DNA of 59,661 nt from Microbulbifer sp. HZ11 (GTDB lineage Bacteria; Pseudomonadota; Gammaproteobacteria; Pseudomonadales; Cellvibrionaceae): positions 1-59,661 of the forward strand of contig NZ_JELR01000006.1 in assembly GCF_000708675.1 (NCBI RefSeq). Reading direction: 5' to 3'. Each line of letters opens with the position of its first letter. The first letter of the stretch is position 1. Of this stretch, positions 8,411-15,537 are shown piece by piece. The notes beneath the pieces were generated by a model. That model was not told where the DNA came from. It did not search any database and worked only from the letters and a program-made list of their open reading frames with translations. The position numbers were made by a program, and so were the translations under genes.

Positions 8411-8551
8411 TAACGCCCACGGCAGGGGCGGATTACCTTATGCGCGTTTTGCGCAAAAATGGGAGCGAAGCGACCGCGCAAAACGTGCATAAGGTAAGCC
8501 GTCCCGCGGAGGCCCGAAGGGCCGGAGCATCACTGCCCGTGATTGTTAATG
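8411..8551 (-). repeat. attC14 (cassette 14), long type
   Basis: 141 bp. Low core GTTATAG on minus, high core GTTAATG. Nearly identical to attC13 and attC3. Confidence 0.93.
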
Positions 8552-8864
8552 TTGGAGGCCTGAAAGTGACTTACCAACTTAAAAACCGCCAATCCTGAAC
8601 TCGCTAACTACCAGCGAACTACGGGTGGCACGATTGGCTGTACCCTACCACGCTTTCCCTGGAGCGGCTTATACGCCCAAAAGGAAAACCCTACAAAATT
8701 TCTTCCGCCGCCAGTAAATACCTTAACGAAGGGAAGCCACTGCTGGCTATTTATATCAACCGTCAATCCCTGCTAGCGATGCAGCTTCTACAACGACATA
8801 AGCCGCCAAATGGCTCATCAAGCACACTGAAAATTTTAGGCGGCGGCATGATGAACCTGAACAT
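8552..8864. other. Cassette 14: ORF-less cassette, family A copy 1
   Basis: 313 bp without a normal-length gene. It is clearly related to cassettes 13 and 3 (shared blocks GGCTATTTATATCAACCGTC, TGCTAGCGATGCAGCTTCTA, GGCGGCGGCATGATGAACC). Only a 28-codon frame at the cassette start is conserved with cassette 3. Complementary CCGCCGCC and GGCGGCGG blocks could pair across about 120 bases, so a structured RNA is possible. Confidence 0.75.
8763..8849 (-). CDS. Cassette 14: possible 28-aa mini-ORF
   Basis: Frame MPPPKIFSVLDEPFGG followed by LCRCRSCIASRD and TGA. The ATG is near the cassette start with AGG about six bases upstream. Cassette 3 keeps the same frame and length with only three changed residues (N for I, F for L twice), including the CRCRSC cysteines. 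Cassette 13 does not keep it. This could be a real small protein or chance conservation inside a structured RNA. Confidence 0.3.
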   Translation of the reverse strand: MPPPKIFSVLDEPFGGLCRCRSCIASRD

Positions 8865-9006
8865 TAACGCCCACGGCAGGGGCGGATTACCTTATGCGCG
8901 ATTTACGCGAAAATGGGAGCGAAGCGACCCGCGTAAAACGTGCATAAGGTAAGCCGTCCCGCGGAGGCCCGAAGGGCCGGAGCATCACTGCCCGTGATTG
9001 TTAATG
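8865..9006 (-). repeat. attC13 (cassette 13), long type
   Basis: 142 bp. Low core GTTAATG on minus and high core GTTAATG. Nearly identical to attC14 and attC3. Confidence 0.93.
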
Positions 9007-9320
9007 TTGGGAAACTTAAAGTGACTTTGCCTCTTTAAATCACCAAACCTGAAGCCAGCAAAGGCTAACATACTACAAACGGCACAATTGGCTGTACCAT
9101 GCCACGCTTTCCCTGGAGCGGCTAATGAGCCAAACAGGACTGCTCCCCTACTCTACTTCCGGCGCCACCAATAAATGCAAAGAATGGAAGCCACTGCTGT
9201 CGATTAAAATCAACCGTAAAATCCTGCCAGCGATTACGCCGCAACAAGGCCGACAGCCGCCGAATCACTAGTAAATTGCCTCACAACTCTCGATGGCGCC
9301 GGCATGATGAACCGGAACAT
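9007..9320. other. Cassette 13: ORF-less cassette, family A copy 2
   Basis: 314 bp related to cassettes 14 and 3 but more diverged (shared CCACGCTTTCCCTGGAGCGG, TTCCGGCGCCACC, GCATGATGAACC). The 28-codon frame of the other two copies is not kept here. No other credible gene seen. Confidence 0.7.
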
Positions 9321-9436
9321 TAACGCCGCGCACAGGGGCGGCTTACTTTATGTGTTTTTTGCGCAAAAATGGGAGCGTAGCGAGCAGCGCAAAAGACGCA
9401 TAAAGTAAGCTGTCCCTCTGCTGCGCTTTGTTAGCA
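9321..9436 (-). repeat. attC12 (cassette 12)
   Basis: 116 bp, short type. Low core GTTAATG on minus, high core GTTAGCA. Arms CCGCGCACAGGGGCGGC and GCTGTCCCTCTGCTGCG. Confidence 0.92.
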
Positions 9437-9456
9437 CCGTTGCCAAAAAATTGTAA

Positions 9457-9927
9457 TTAATACACCACAGGAACGATTGTTACCTTTTCAACCGGACCAG
9501 ATTTAATCTCTGACTCTTTATTGCCAGTTTCAGACTCGATCCAGAAAGTAGCTAAACCCCCACTTCGTCTGGCCTTTAACACGTACGATTTTCCTGCCTC
9601 AGCCAATAGCTCAGTATTTGATTCAAGCACGTAGTGAAAAGTATTTTGAAAACCTATTTTTTGCGCAGTAGTTTTTTCTGGTGTAAATACAACTCTTACA
9701 CCAATGTCTCTTTTTCCTGGAGAAACTGGAAAAATTGCCTCAACAGGTGCTGTCCATGGCCCTGGACGAAGCCTTTTGCCATCGACTGATGTAAAGATGA
9801 GAGAAACACCACCATCTGTTTTTTCCCGACTATTTTCTAATACACCGTTTTCGGTTCGATCAATTGCTGGGTTCGTAGAACATCCACATATCGCCACCAA
9901 TACCAGCAAAAATAATTTCGTTTTCAT
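9457..9927 (-). CDS. Cassette 12: lipoprotein of unknown function
   Basis: 156 aa. The signal peptide MKTKLFLLVLVAICGCS ends in a lipobox-like ICGC, so acylation at C16 is expected. The mature protein is beta-rich: VSLIFTSVDGKRLRPGPWTA, IFPVSPGKRDIGVRVVF, KSYVLKARRSGGLATFWIES. No catalytic motif is visible. It ends 20 bases before its attC. Similar small lipoproteins occur in Pseudomonas and Xanthomonas relatives without known roles. Confidence 0.85.
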   Translation of the reverse strand: MKTKLFLLVLVAICGCSTNPAIDRTENGVLENSREKTDGGVSLIFTSVDGKRLRPGPWTAPVEAIFPVSPGKRDIGVRVVFTPEKTTAQKIGFQNTFHYVLESNTELLAEAGKSYVLKARRSGGLATFWIESETGNKESEIKSGPVEKVTIVPVVY

Positions 9928-9946
9928 CGTTTATCCGAATTAGTGC

Positions 9947-10060
9947 TAACGCCGTGCTCAGCGGCGGCTTACTTTATGCGAATTTTGCGCGAAAATAGGA
10001 GCGTAGCGACTGCGCAAAAGGCGTATAAAGTAAGACGTCAGCTGCAGCACCTTGTTAAGT
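9947..10060 (-). repeat. attC11 (cassette 11)
   Basis: 114 bp, short type. Low core GTTAGCA on minus, high core GTTAAGT. Confidence 0.93.
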
Positions 10061-10069
10061 GGAATTACG

Positions 10070-10558
10070 CTAGGCTACCTTTGCCATGAGATGAACATCC
10101 GCGTACTCGCCGTCTCTGAAAGCATAGGCCTTAGCAGTTCCCTCAATTTTAAAGCCGAACTTCTCATAGAGGCCTATAGCGTGCTCATTATCAGTATAAA
10201 CCTCTAACTCTATGCGCCGAATTGCCAGCCAGTTTATGGCGAGGTTTAGCATAGCCTCAAGGAGCTTAGAGCCAACACCAATTTTCTGATGTTCCTCGCT
10301 AACCGCCATGCCCATATTCGAGACATGCTTCCTTCGCGGATTGGTAAACACCTCCATTCCAATTTGGCCCACTACTTTTCCATCTAATACCGCAACTAAG
10401 CTATAGAAATTTTCCGGAGTATTTCCAAGAAATTTTTCCCACTTATCAATTGATGGATAAGGCAACTGCAGCGTGCCCGCATAGCATGACGACTGAGCGT
10501 AGATATCCCGAATCTCCGGAATATCTTCTTTATTGCTATGCCTGATTTCAACGCTCAT
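10070..10558 (-). CDS. Cassette 11: GNAT N-acetyltransferase, YhhY/AaaT-like
   Basis: 162 aa, one GNAT domain. It closely follows the pattern of E. coli YhhY (AaaT, an L-amino-acid N-acetyltransferase): MSVEIRHSNKEDIPEIRDIY, SCYAGTLQLPYPS, the acetyl-CoA loop HQKIGVGSKLLEAML (~93-107), INWLAIRRIELEVYTDN (~109-125) and YEKFGFKIEGTAKAYAFRDG (~131-150). It would transfer acetyl from acetyl-CoA to a small amine or amino acid, possibly for detoxification. Cytoplasmic. It fills its cassette completely. One of few cassette genes here with a recognisable enzyme fold. Confidence 0.93.
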   Translation of the reverse strand: MSVEIRHSNKEDIPEIRDIYAQSSCYAGTLQLPYPSIDKWEKFLGNTPENFYSLVAVLDGKVVGQIGMEVFTNPRRKHVSNMGMAVSEEHQKIGVGSKLLEAMLNLAINWLAIRRIELEVYTDNEHAIGLYEKFGFKIEGTAKAYAFRDGEYADVHLMAKVA

Positions 10559-10578
10559 AGTTTATTTCTCGTGACACT

Positions 10579-10695
10579 TAACGCCCAGCGCAGGCGCAGC
10601 CAACGCGGAGCGCCTTTTGTGTTAATGTTTGAGCGACAGCGAGTAACACAAAAGGCGCGTAGTGTTGGCTGTCGCTCTGCCGCTGATTGTTATGT
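10579..10695 (-). repeat. attC10 (cassette 10)
   Basis: 117 bp. Low core GTTAAGT on minus, high core GTTATGT. Subtype with CAGGCGCAGCCAACGCGG and GTTGGCTGTCGCTCTGCC arms. Confidence 0.93.
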
Positions 10696-10998
10696 GAGCT
10701 CTACAATGGATGAAGTTAAGCACACCAATGCGATGGCCAAGTATGTAAACTGGGACAATCTAAACAAAACTTTATCACGTTTCTTTTGAATAATCGCGTA
10801 TGGTAAAAATATAACCCCGCTAAACTCAGACTTCAGGATAGCGAATGGTATATACAGGGAAATTTCCAAAAACCATATTGTTCCCGCAACTCCTGAATCA
10901 CCCTCATAAAATGACGCAACGATGAACCCTGACACTATAAATACGGCGAGAGAAATTGCAGCATATCTATGTATTCTCGACACCGTTTCTATATCCAT
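10690..10998 (-). CDS. Cassette 10: small multi-TM membrane protein
   Basis: 102 aa from the ATG at 10998. In-frame starts up to eight codons upstream exist, none with a ribosome-binding site, and the start region repeats TTCATGG. Hydrophobic segments: YAAISLAVFIVSGFIVASFY, TIWFLEISLYIPFAILK, VIFLPYAIIQ (short) and FTYLAIALVCLTSSIVEL. Three or four spans in the inner membrane are likely. The stop codon lies in the R'' end of attC10. No family recognised. Confidence 0.72.
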   Translation of the reverse strand: MDIETVSRIHRYAAISLAVFIVSGFIVASFYEGDSGVAGTIWFLEISLYIPFAILKSEFSGVIFLPYAIIQKKRDKVLFRLSQFTYLAIALVCLTSSIVELT

Positions 10999-11023
10999 GA
11001 ACCATGAACCATGACCAATCACA

Positions 11024-11138
11024 TAACGCCGCGCTCAGCCGCAGCTTACTTTGGGCGCTTTGTTGCGCAAAATAGGAGCGGAGCGACCGCGCAACAAAGT
11101 GCACAAAGTAAGATGTCGGCTGCAGCGCCTGGTTATGG
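11024..11138 (-). repeat. attC9 (cassette 9)
   Basis: 115 bp, identical to attC7. Low core GTTATGT on minus, high core GTTATGG. Confidence 0.93.
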
Positions 11139-11406
11139 CTGACGCGCTCCGAACTACCTACGCGCACCGAATGCGCCGAAGCTCCTTAAAAACGAGGAAA
11201 GAAATTCCAACTTCCCCAACCAATTGTTTTCTTATTGGCACACCATCTTACTGCAGCGGAGTTGCCGTGTTTCCCATGAGATTAAACGAAAGCTCTAGGA
11301 ACGAAACTGCTTAATTTTATCATGGCAGATAGCCAAATGCTGCGTGCCAAAATAGAGCTCTAAATTACACGCTGGCACAGACCACCATTTTTACAGCCCG
11401 GCACCA
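11139..11406. other. Cassette 9: ORF-less, perfect duplicate of cassette 7 (family C)
   Basis: The 383 bp 11024-11406 (attC plus body) appear identical to 11858-12240. No credible gene: the only start near the minus-strand cassette start gives a 15-codon frame (MVPGCKNGGLCQRVI). Open frames on the plus strand run through the attC and are not believed. Confidence 0.8.
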
Positions 11407-11547
11407 TAACGTCCGCAACAGGGGCGACCAATGCTATGCACATTTTGTGCGAAATTGGGAGCGCAGCGACCCGCACAAAATGTGCATAGCGTTGGGCGTC
11501 CCGCGGAGGCCCGAAGGGCCGTAGCATCCTGCTTGCGTTTGTTAAGT
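11407..11547 (-). repeat. attC8 (cassette 8), long type
   Basis: 141 bp. Low core GTTATGG on minus, high core GTTAAGT. Closely similar to attC20. Confidence 0.93.
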
Positions 11548-11850
11548 GTGGAACTTGGCACGTATCTCTGACTTGCTATTTTCTGGAACATTTTGCCAGA
11601 TTGTATTATTTGTGAGATACAAAGAAATGCCCAACCCTGAAGCAGCGACGCTTACTATGTACTCGTACCAATCTGAATAGCTCCATTTTCTAGGTTGAGG
11701 TGATTTGAAACCTTTCATACCTTCTACCCAGCACACTTCTTCGGCTTCACGATAGATATACTGATACATCGGTTTTCCACCATTTTTCAAAATGACGTAC
11801 ATCTCACCGCTTTCAACTATCTCTACTTTCGATATTTCTTCTGTTTCCAT
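11542..11850 (-). CDS. Cassette 8: hypothetical protein with C-terminal hydrophobic segment
   Basis: 102 aa from the ATG at 11850, nine bases after the cassette core, with no ribosome-binding site; a GTG two codons upstream is the alternative. The N-terminal part is acidic and beta-like (METEEISKVEIVESGEMYVI, GGKPMYQYIYREAEEVCWVE). A segment at ~70-84 (YIVSVAASGLGISLYL) is moderately hydrophobic and may be a membrane helix or buried helix. No family recognised. It lies between two identical ORF-less cassettes. The stop codon is inside attC8. Confidence 0.72.
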   Translation of the reverse strand: METEEISKVEIVESGEMYVILKNGGKPMYQYIYREAEEVCWVEGMKGFKSPQPRKWSYSDWYEYIVSVAASGLGISLYLTNNTIWQNVPENSKSEIRAKFHT

Positions 11851-11857
11851 GGACACT

Positions 11858-11972
11858 TAACGCCGCGCTCAGCCGCAGCTTACTTTGGGCGCTTTGTTGC
11901 GCAAAATAGGAGCGGAGCGACCGCGCAACAAAGTGCACAAAGTAAGATGTCGGCTGCAGCGCCTGGTTATGG
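11858..11972 (-). repeat. attC7 (cassette 7)
   Basis: 115 bp, identical to attC9. Low core GTTAAGT on minus, high core GTTATGG. Confidence 0.93.
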
Positions 11973-12240
11973 CTGACGCGCTCCGAACTACCTACGCGCA
12001 CCGAATGCGCCGAAGCTCCTTAAAAACGAGGAAAGAAATTCCAACTTCCCCAACCAATTGTTTTCTTATTGGCACACCATCTTACTGCAGCGGAGTTGCC
12101 GTGTTTCCCATGAGATTAAACGAAAGCTCTAGGAACGAAACTGCTTAATTTTATCATGGCAGATAGCCAAATGCTGCGTGCCAAAATAGAGCTCTAAATT
12201 ACACGCTGGCACAGACCACCATTTTTACAGCCCGGCACCA
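11973..12240. other. Cassette 7: ORF-less, perfect duplicate of cassette 9 (family C)
   Basis: 268 bp body identical to 11139-11406. No credible gene. The duplicates flank cassette 8, so the second copy did not arise by simple tandem duplication of one cassette, unless cassette 8 was inserted or moved afterwards. Confidence 0.8.
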
Positions 12241-12357
12241 TAACGCCCTGCGCAGGCGCAGCCAACGCGGAGCGCCTTTTGTGTTAATGTTTGAGCGACA
12301 GCGAGTAACACAAAAGGCGCGTAGAGTTGGCTGTCGCTCTGCCGCAGCTTGTTAGTG
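12241..12357 (-). repeat. attC6 (cassette 6)
   Basis: 117 bp. Low core GTTATGG on minus, high core GTTAGTG. Same subtype as attC10 and attC22. Confidence 0.93.
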
Positions 12358-12705
12358 TTTCGGGCCTCTTCCTGACTATATTTTGTACGCCCTAGTTCGA
12401 CGCAACCACTGACAAGAACGAACGGTTTAACCCCTACAATACCTGAAAATACCCCGGTGCGGTGCCGCCAACTTGGCACACACTTTCCGGCTATACCCAA
12501 ATCGTGGGCGAAGCCGACGTTTAGCTTTTGCGGCACGGCACAAATAAAGTTGCCGGAAATTGTGCTGAAGCCGACTTGCCAATGTTCAATAGTGGAACCA
12601 CGATTTCACGTTACCAATTCTGGCCACACCAGGAGCCGGAACCACCGTTTGTTGCACCAGACTTCCGAAAACCAAAACCCAAAATTCCACTGCTGTAAAA
12701 AACAC
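12358..12705. other. Cassette 6: ORF-less, family B copy 1
   Basis: 348 bp. A minus-strand frame from 12536 (MPQKLNVGFAHDLGIAGKC...) is open but runs into the attC and lacks a ribosome-binding site, so it is not accepted as a gene. It shares blocks with cassette 5: CGCAACCACT, CCCCGGTGCGGTGCCGC, ATCGTGGGCGAAGCCGACG and TGGAACCACG. Confidence 0.65.
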
Positions 12706-12819
12706 TAACGCCGCGCTCAGCCGCAGCTTACTTTGGGCGCATTTTGCGCGAAAATGGGAGCGCAGCGACCGCGCAAAAGGTGCACAAAGTAAGATGTCGG
12801 CTGCAGCATATTGTTAGTG
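12706..12819 (-). repeat. attC5 (cassette 5)
   Basis: 114 bp, short type. Low core GTTAGTG on minus, high core GTTAGTG. Confidence 0.93.
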
Positions 12820-13167
12820 TTGTGGCCCTCTACGAGCGCCCCGTCCTGGTTTATTGCCCGCCGCAACCACTATGGGGAACGAACGGCACAAATCTATGCG
12901 AAATTGAAATATACCACGGTGCGGCGCCGCGCTCACTGGCACAATGCTTCAGCCTGGGATCGTGGGCGAAGCCGACGATGGACTAAATTCGCGGCGCGGC
13001 ACAAGTAGATTTGCTGATAAGAAATCTAATGCCTGACAGCAAAGGCCAAATATTGGAACCACGTTGTTTCCATTGCCTCGGAAGAACCCGGCCCTATAAG
13101 CGGCCCCTTTTCCCATCGTTGCTTTCTACGAAGCACGATAATTTTTATTTAAGTTGCAGTAAAACAC
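12820..13167. other. Cassette 5: ORF-less, family B copy 2
   Basis: 348 bp, the same length as the body of cassette 6 and sharing conserved blocks in the same order, but diverged elsewhere. On the minus strand a fragment reads IVGFAHD, like the VGFAHD of cassette 6, but no complete frame is shared. No credible gene. Confidence 0.65.
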
Positions 13168-13281
13168 TAACGCCTTGCTCAGCGGCGGCTTACTTTATGC
13201 AACTTTTGCGCGAAACTGGGAGCGTAGCGACCGCGCAAAAGATGCATAAAGTAAGACGTCAGCTGCAGCAACTTGTTAGGC
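13168..13281 (-). repeat. attC4 (cassette 4)
   Basis: 114 bp, short type. Low core GTTAGTG on minus, high core GTTAGGC. Confidence 0.93.
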
Positions 13282-13692
13282 ATTTTTTGACCACCTTGCG
13301 TAGATTAGTGAGGAGGCAACCAAAAAAGGAATGCCTACTAATAAAACACTCAGTACTGAGGCAAAGTATTGTGGAAGGTTTACTCCACCCTGAAGTAAAT
13401 AACATACAAAAAATGCCGTGACTACCATCGGCAGAATGCTAGATAGCAAACCCGAAATCAATACGTTGAGATAGTGATTAAGATGCGAGAAAAACTTTGT
13501 GGAAACCTTGAATATCGGAAATCCAATTAAGCAAACCCCAACAGCTGTAGGGAGTGCGAACAGTAGAATAACCATTGCTATAACATGGAAATCCGGCACA
13601 AAAATCATACCAATCATGAAAATTACAAACCAAGTTGCCATCGTCCCAACGATTGCAGATGCGATGTATTTAACGACTTGGTGCTCGATCAT
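13276..13692 (-). CDS. Cassette 4: four-TM membrane protein
   Basis: 138 aa. Four strongly hydrophobic segments: IASAIVGTMATWFVIFMIGM (~10-29), VIAMVILLFALPTAVGVCLIGF (~37-58), VLISGLLSSILPMVVTAFFVC (~77-97) and YFASVLSVLLVGIPFLVASSLI (~108-129). The loops are short and basic on the cytoplasmic side (KVSTKFFSHLNHY). The ATG directly follows CAGGA. An integral inner-membrane protein of unknown function. The stop codon overlaps attC4. Confidence 0.78.
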   Translation of the reverse strand: MIEHQVVKYIASAIVGTMATWFVIFMIGMIFVPDFHVIAMVILLFALPTAVGVCLIGFPIFKVSTKFFSHLNHYLNVLISGLLSSILPMVVTAFFVCYLLQGGVNLPQYFASVLSVLLVGIPFLVASSLIYARWSKNA

Positions 13693-13702
13693 TCCTGATG
13701 CC

Positions 13703-13844
13703 TAACGCCCACGGCAGGGGCGGCTTACCTTATGCGCGATTTACGCGAAAATGGGAGCGAAGCGACCCGCGTAAAACGTGCATAAGGTAAGCCGTCCCGC
13801 GGAGGCCCGAAGGGCCGGAGCATCACTGCCCGTGATTGTTAATG
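13703..13844 (-). repeat. attC3 (cassette 3), long type
   Basis: 142 bp. Low core GTTAGGC on minus, high core GTTAATG. Nearly identical to attC13 and attC14. Confidence 0.93.
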
Positions 13845-14157
13845 TTGGGGAGCTAAAAGCTACATGGCGCCTAAAAAACCACCAAACCTAACCCCGGTAA
13901 TGGCTAACATACTTCGGGCGCCACAATTGGTTTTACCCTACCACGCTTTCCCTAGAGCGGCTTAAAAGCCAAGCAGGAAACATCCACACTACCTCTTCCG
14001 CCGCCACCCCGAACCATAAAGAATGGAGGCCACTACTGGCTATTTATATCAACCGTCAATCCCTGCTAGCGATGCAGCTTCTACAACGACAGAAGCCGCC
14101 GAATGGCTCATCAAACACGCTAAAATTTTTAGGCGGCGGCATGATGAACCTGAACAT
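13845..14157. other. Cassette 3: ORF-less, family A copy 3
   Basis: 313 bp, very similar to cassette 14 over its right half (TATTTATATCAACCGTCAAT onward) and less so over the left. Apart from the 28-codon frame at 14056-14142, nothing gene-like was seen on either strand. Confidence 0.75.
14056..14142 (-). CDS. Cassette 3: possible 28-aa mini-ORF
   Basis: Reads MPPPKNFSVFDEPFGG then FCRCRSCIASRD and TGA, the same length and position as the frame in cassette 14. The three amino-acid changes are conservative or neutral and the three cysteines are kept. The region is also conserved at the DNA level, so protein-level selection cannot be judged by eye. A longer in-frame extension runs back through attC2 and is not credible. 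Confidence 0.3.
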   Translation of the reverse strand: MPPPKNFSVFDEPFGGFCRCRSCIASRD

Positions 14158-14272
14158 TAACGCCCAGCGCAGGCGCAGCCAGCGCGGAGCGCTTTTTGTG
14201 TTAATGTTTGAGCGCAGCGAGTACACAAAAAGTGCGTAGAGTTGGCTGTCGCTCTGCCGCTGCTTGTTAAGC
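14158..14272 (-). repeat. attC2 (cassette 2)
   Basis: 115 bp. Low core GTTAATG on minus, high core GTTAAGC. CAGGCGCAGCC subtype. Confidence 0.93.
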
Positions 14273-14896
14273 AGCTTTGGCACGGTCTTGCTCGAGCCAG
14301 GCAGCTACAAATTGTGTGTAGTCATTGAAAGTCATTTCCTTTGGCTTGATCTTTGCGGCTTTGCAAAGCTCTGGTAATTCCTCTCTAAACTCTCTATAAC
14401 GGCGTACAATTTCAGTGCCGCCTGAAATCTTCCGCTTAGGGTTAGCATTCCTCAGCCAAGCAGAAACAACTTTGATGGACTCTTCTGGATCTCCATTATG
14501 AGAGCGAATATCCTGCCCCGCTATATCCGAAAGAAATATTTGATAGCGCCAAGGCTCTTTATCTAGAACCATGCATAATTTTCTCTTCTGATCGGAATTT
14601 CCATACTTCTTTGCACCCAAAAATATTCCGAGCTCTAGCGGCATATTGAATCTTGGTAAGCTTGTTTTCTTGCAAAGCTCGGTTCTACTGATGTCGTGTA
14701 TTCCGTATTTGCACTGAGAAATTATTTTTGAAATTTTCTCTATTCGGACTTCACCTGCATCCTCCACCTCTTGCGCGCAGCGCGCAATAAAGCCGCAATC
14801 GAAAATACAAAATATTTTTGCGTGAAAGTGATTGATGTAATCATCATCAAAAGGGCAGTTTATGAATACGCTGTCATTGTAATTTTTTGCTGCCAT
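14267..14896 (-). CDS. Cassette 2, gene 2: TIR/nucleoside-deoxyribosyltransferase-like protein, possible defence effector
   Basis: 209 aa with a strong ribosome-binding site (CGGAGGAAGTAAAATG) and a start one base after the previous stop, so translation is coupled. Motifs in order: SVFINCPFDDDY (9-20), CGFIARCAQE (34-43), RIEKISKIISQCKYGIHDIS (51-70), PRFNMPLELGIFLGAKKYG (81-99) and RYQIFLSDIAGQDIRSH (117-133). The layout, a beta strand with VFIN at the start, then GIHDIS and a Glu (E88) in PLELG, resembles the Rossmann-like clan that includes nucleoside deoxyribosyltransferases and TIR NADases, where this Glu is catalytic. That assignment is inference from pattern. No signal peptide. The family is widespread and uncharacterised. 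An NAD- or nucleotide-cleaving effector is possible. Confidence 0.8.
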   Translation of the reverse strand: MAAKNYNDSVFINCPFDDDYINHFHAKIFCIFDCGFIARCAQEVEDAGEVRIEKISKIISQCKYGIHDISRTELCKKTSLPRFNMPLELGIFLGAKKYGNSDQKRKLCMVLDKEPWRYQIFLSDIAGQDIRSHNGDPEESIKVVSAWLRNANPKRKISGGTEIVRRYREFREELPELCKAAKIKPKEMTFNDYTQFVAAWLEQDRAKAA

Positions 14897-14897
14897 T

Positions 14898-15167
14898 TTA
14901 CTTCCTCCGAACTGGAGATTTTCGCTTGACAGCAGATTTTTTGGCCGGCGCTTTCTTTGCCGGTGCTTTCTTAACTGCAGCTTTCTTAGTAGTTACTTTT
15001 TTTACCGCTGCCTTTTTTGCTGCGGCTTTTTTCGCGACAACCTTTTTGACGGCTGCTACGGCTACAGATCTTGTCACCTTTCCCGATTTTGCAGGCTTAA
15101 GAACCTTTGCCTTTGCTTTAGCCTTTTTGGCTACCACCTTTTTTGGTGGAGACTTCTTTGTTGGCAC
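14898..15167 (-). CDS. Cassette 2, gene 1: histone H1-like Lys/Ala-rich DNA-binding protein
   Basis: 89 aa from a GTG at 15167 with GGAG six bases upstream. The protein is almost entirely lysine, alanine, valine and proline, with repeated KKA/PAKK motifs (VVAKKAAAKKAAVKK, KKAPAKKAPAKKSAVK). Such AlgP/H1-type tails bind DNA or RNA nonspecifically and are disordered. It carries no globular domain. It is the first gene of a two-gene cassette and ends one base before the TIR/NDT-like gene. It could deliver that protein to nucleic acid, compact DNA or simply be a polyamine-like protein. Confidence 0.8.
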   Translation of the reverse strand: MPTKKSPPKKVVAKKAKAKAKVLKPAKSGKVTRSVAVAAVKKVVAKKAAAKKAAVKKVTTKKAAVKKAPAKKAPAKKSAVKRKSPVRRK

Positions 15168-15188
15168 AATATTCTCCGAATTGATGCT

Positions 15189-15303
15189 TAACGCCGCGCT
15201 CAGTCGCGGCTAACTTTGGGTGATTTATGCGCGATAATGGGAGCGCAGCGACCGCGCATAAAGTGCGCAAAGTTAGCCGTCGGCCTGCAGCGCTTTGTTA
15301 ACT
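15189..15303 (-). repeat. attC1 (cassette 1, next to attI)
   Basis: 115 bp, short type. Low core GTTAAGC on minus, high core GTTAACT. The latter equals the core at 15935-15941 and so identifies attI. Confidence 0.93.
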
Positions 15304-15537
15304 TTACAGGGCCTCGCGGGAGAAGTTGACAATATTCTCGCCATACTTTTCTATTGCTTTTTCTCTTAGTGGATCTAAAAGCAGCCTTACCTCAATTAAG
15401 TCATTACCAACATCTGCTATTTCATCTTCATTATGAGATGTTTCACAAATTTTTGACATTTTTGACTCTAGCTCACACAGCGCCTCTAGAACAATCTTTA
15501 CTTCGGACTCAACAAGAGAAAGTTCAAATTTTTTCAT
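15304..15537 (-). CDS. Cassette 1, gene 2: Tsi2-like antitoxin/immunity candidate
   Basis: 77 aa, acidic and predicted helical (MKKFELSLVESEVKIVLEAL, then DEIADVGNDLIEVRLLLDPL, then EKAIEKYGENIVNFSREAL). The ATG overlaps the stop of the preceding toxin-like gene by four bases (ATGA), the usual arrangement for coupled toxin-antitoxin or effector-immunity pairs. Pseudomonas Tsi2, the immunity protein of Tse2, is also a 77-residue all-helical acidic protein. Similarity beyond size and composition cannot be judged here. The frame is intact although the toxin frame is broken. Confidence 0.7.
   Translation of the reverse strand: MKKFELSLVESEVKIVLEALCELESKMSKICETSHNEDEIADVGNDLIEVRLLLDPLREKAIEKYGENIVNFSREAL

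Noticed and set aside
8126..9320. Toxin-antitoxin genes hidden in ORF-less cassettes
   Set aside because: Both strands were checked by eye. Only frames under about 30 codons with sensible starts were found, so no such claim is made.
12225..12536. 103-codon minus-strand frame in cassette 6
   Set aside because: It reads through into attC6, has no ribosome-binding site, and is not conserved as a frame in the related cassette 5.
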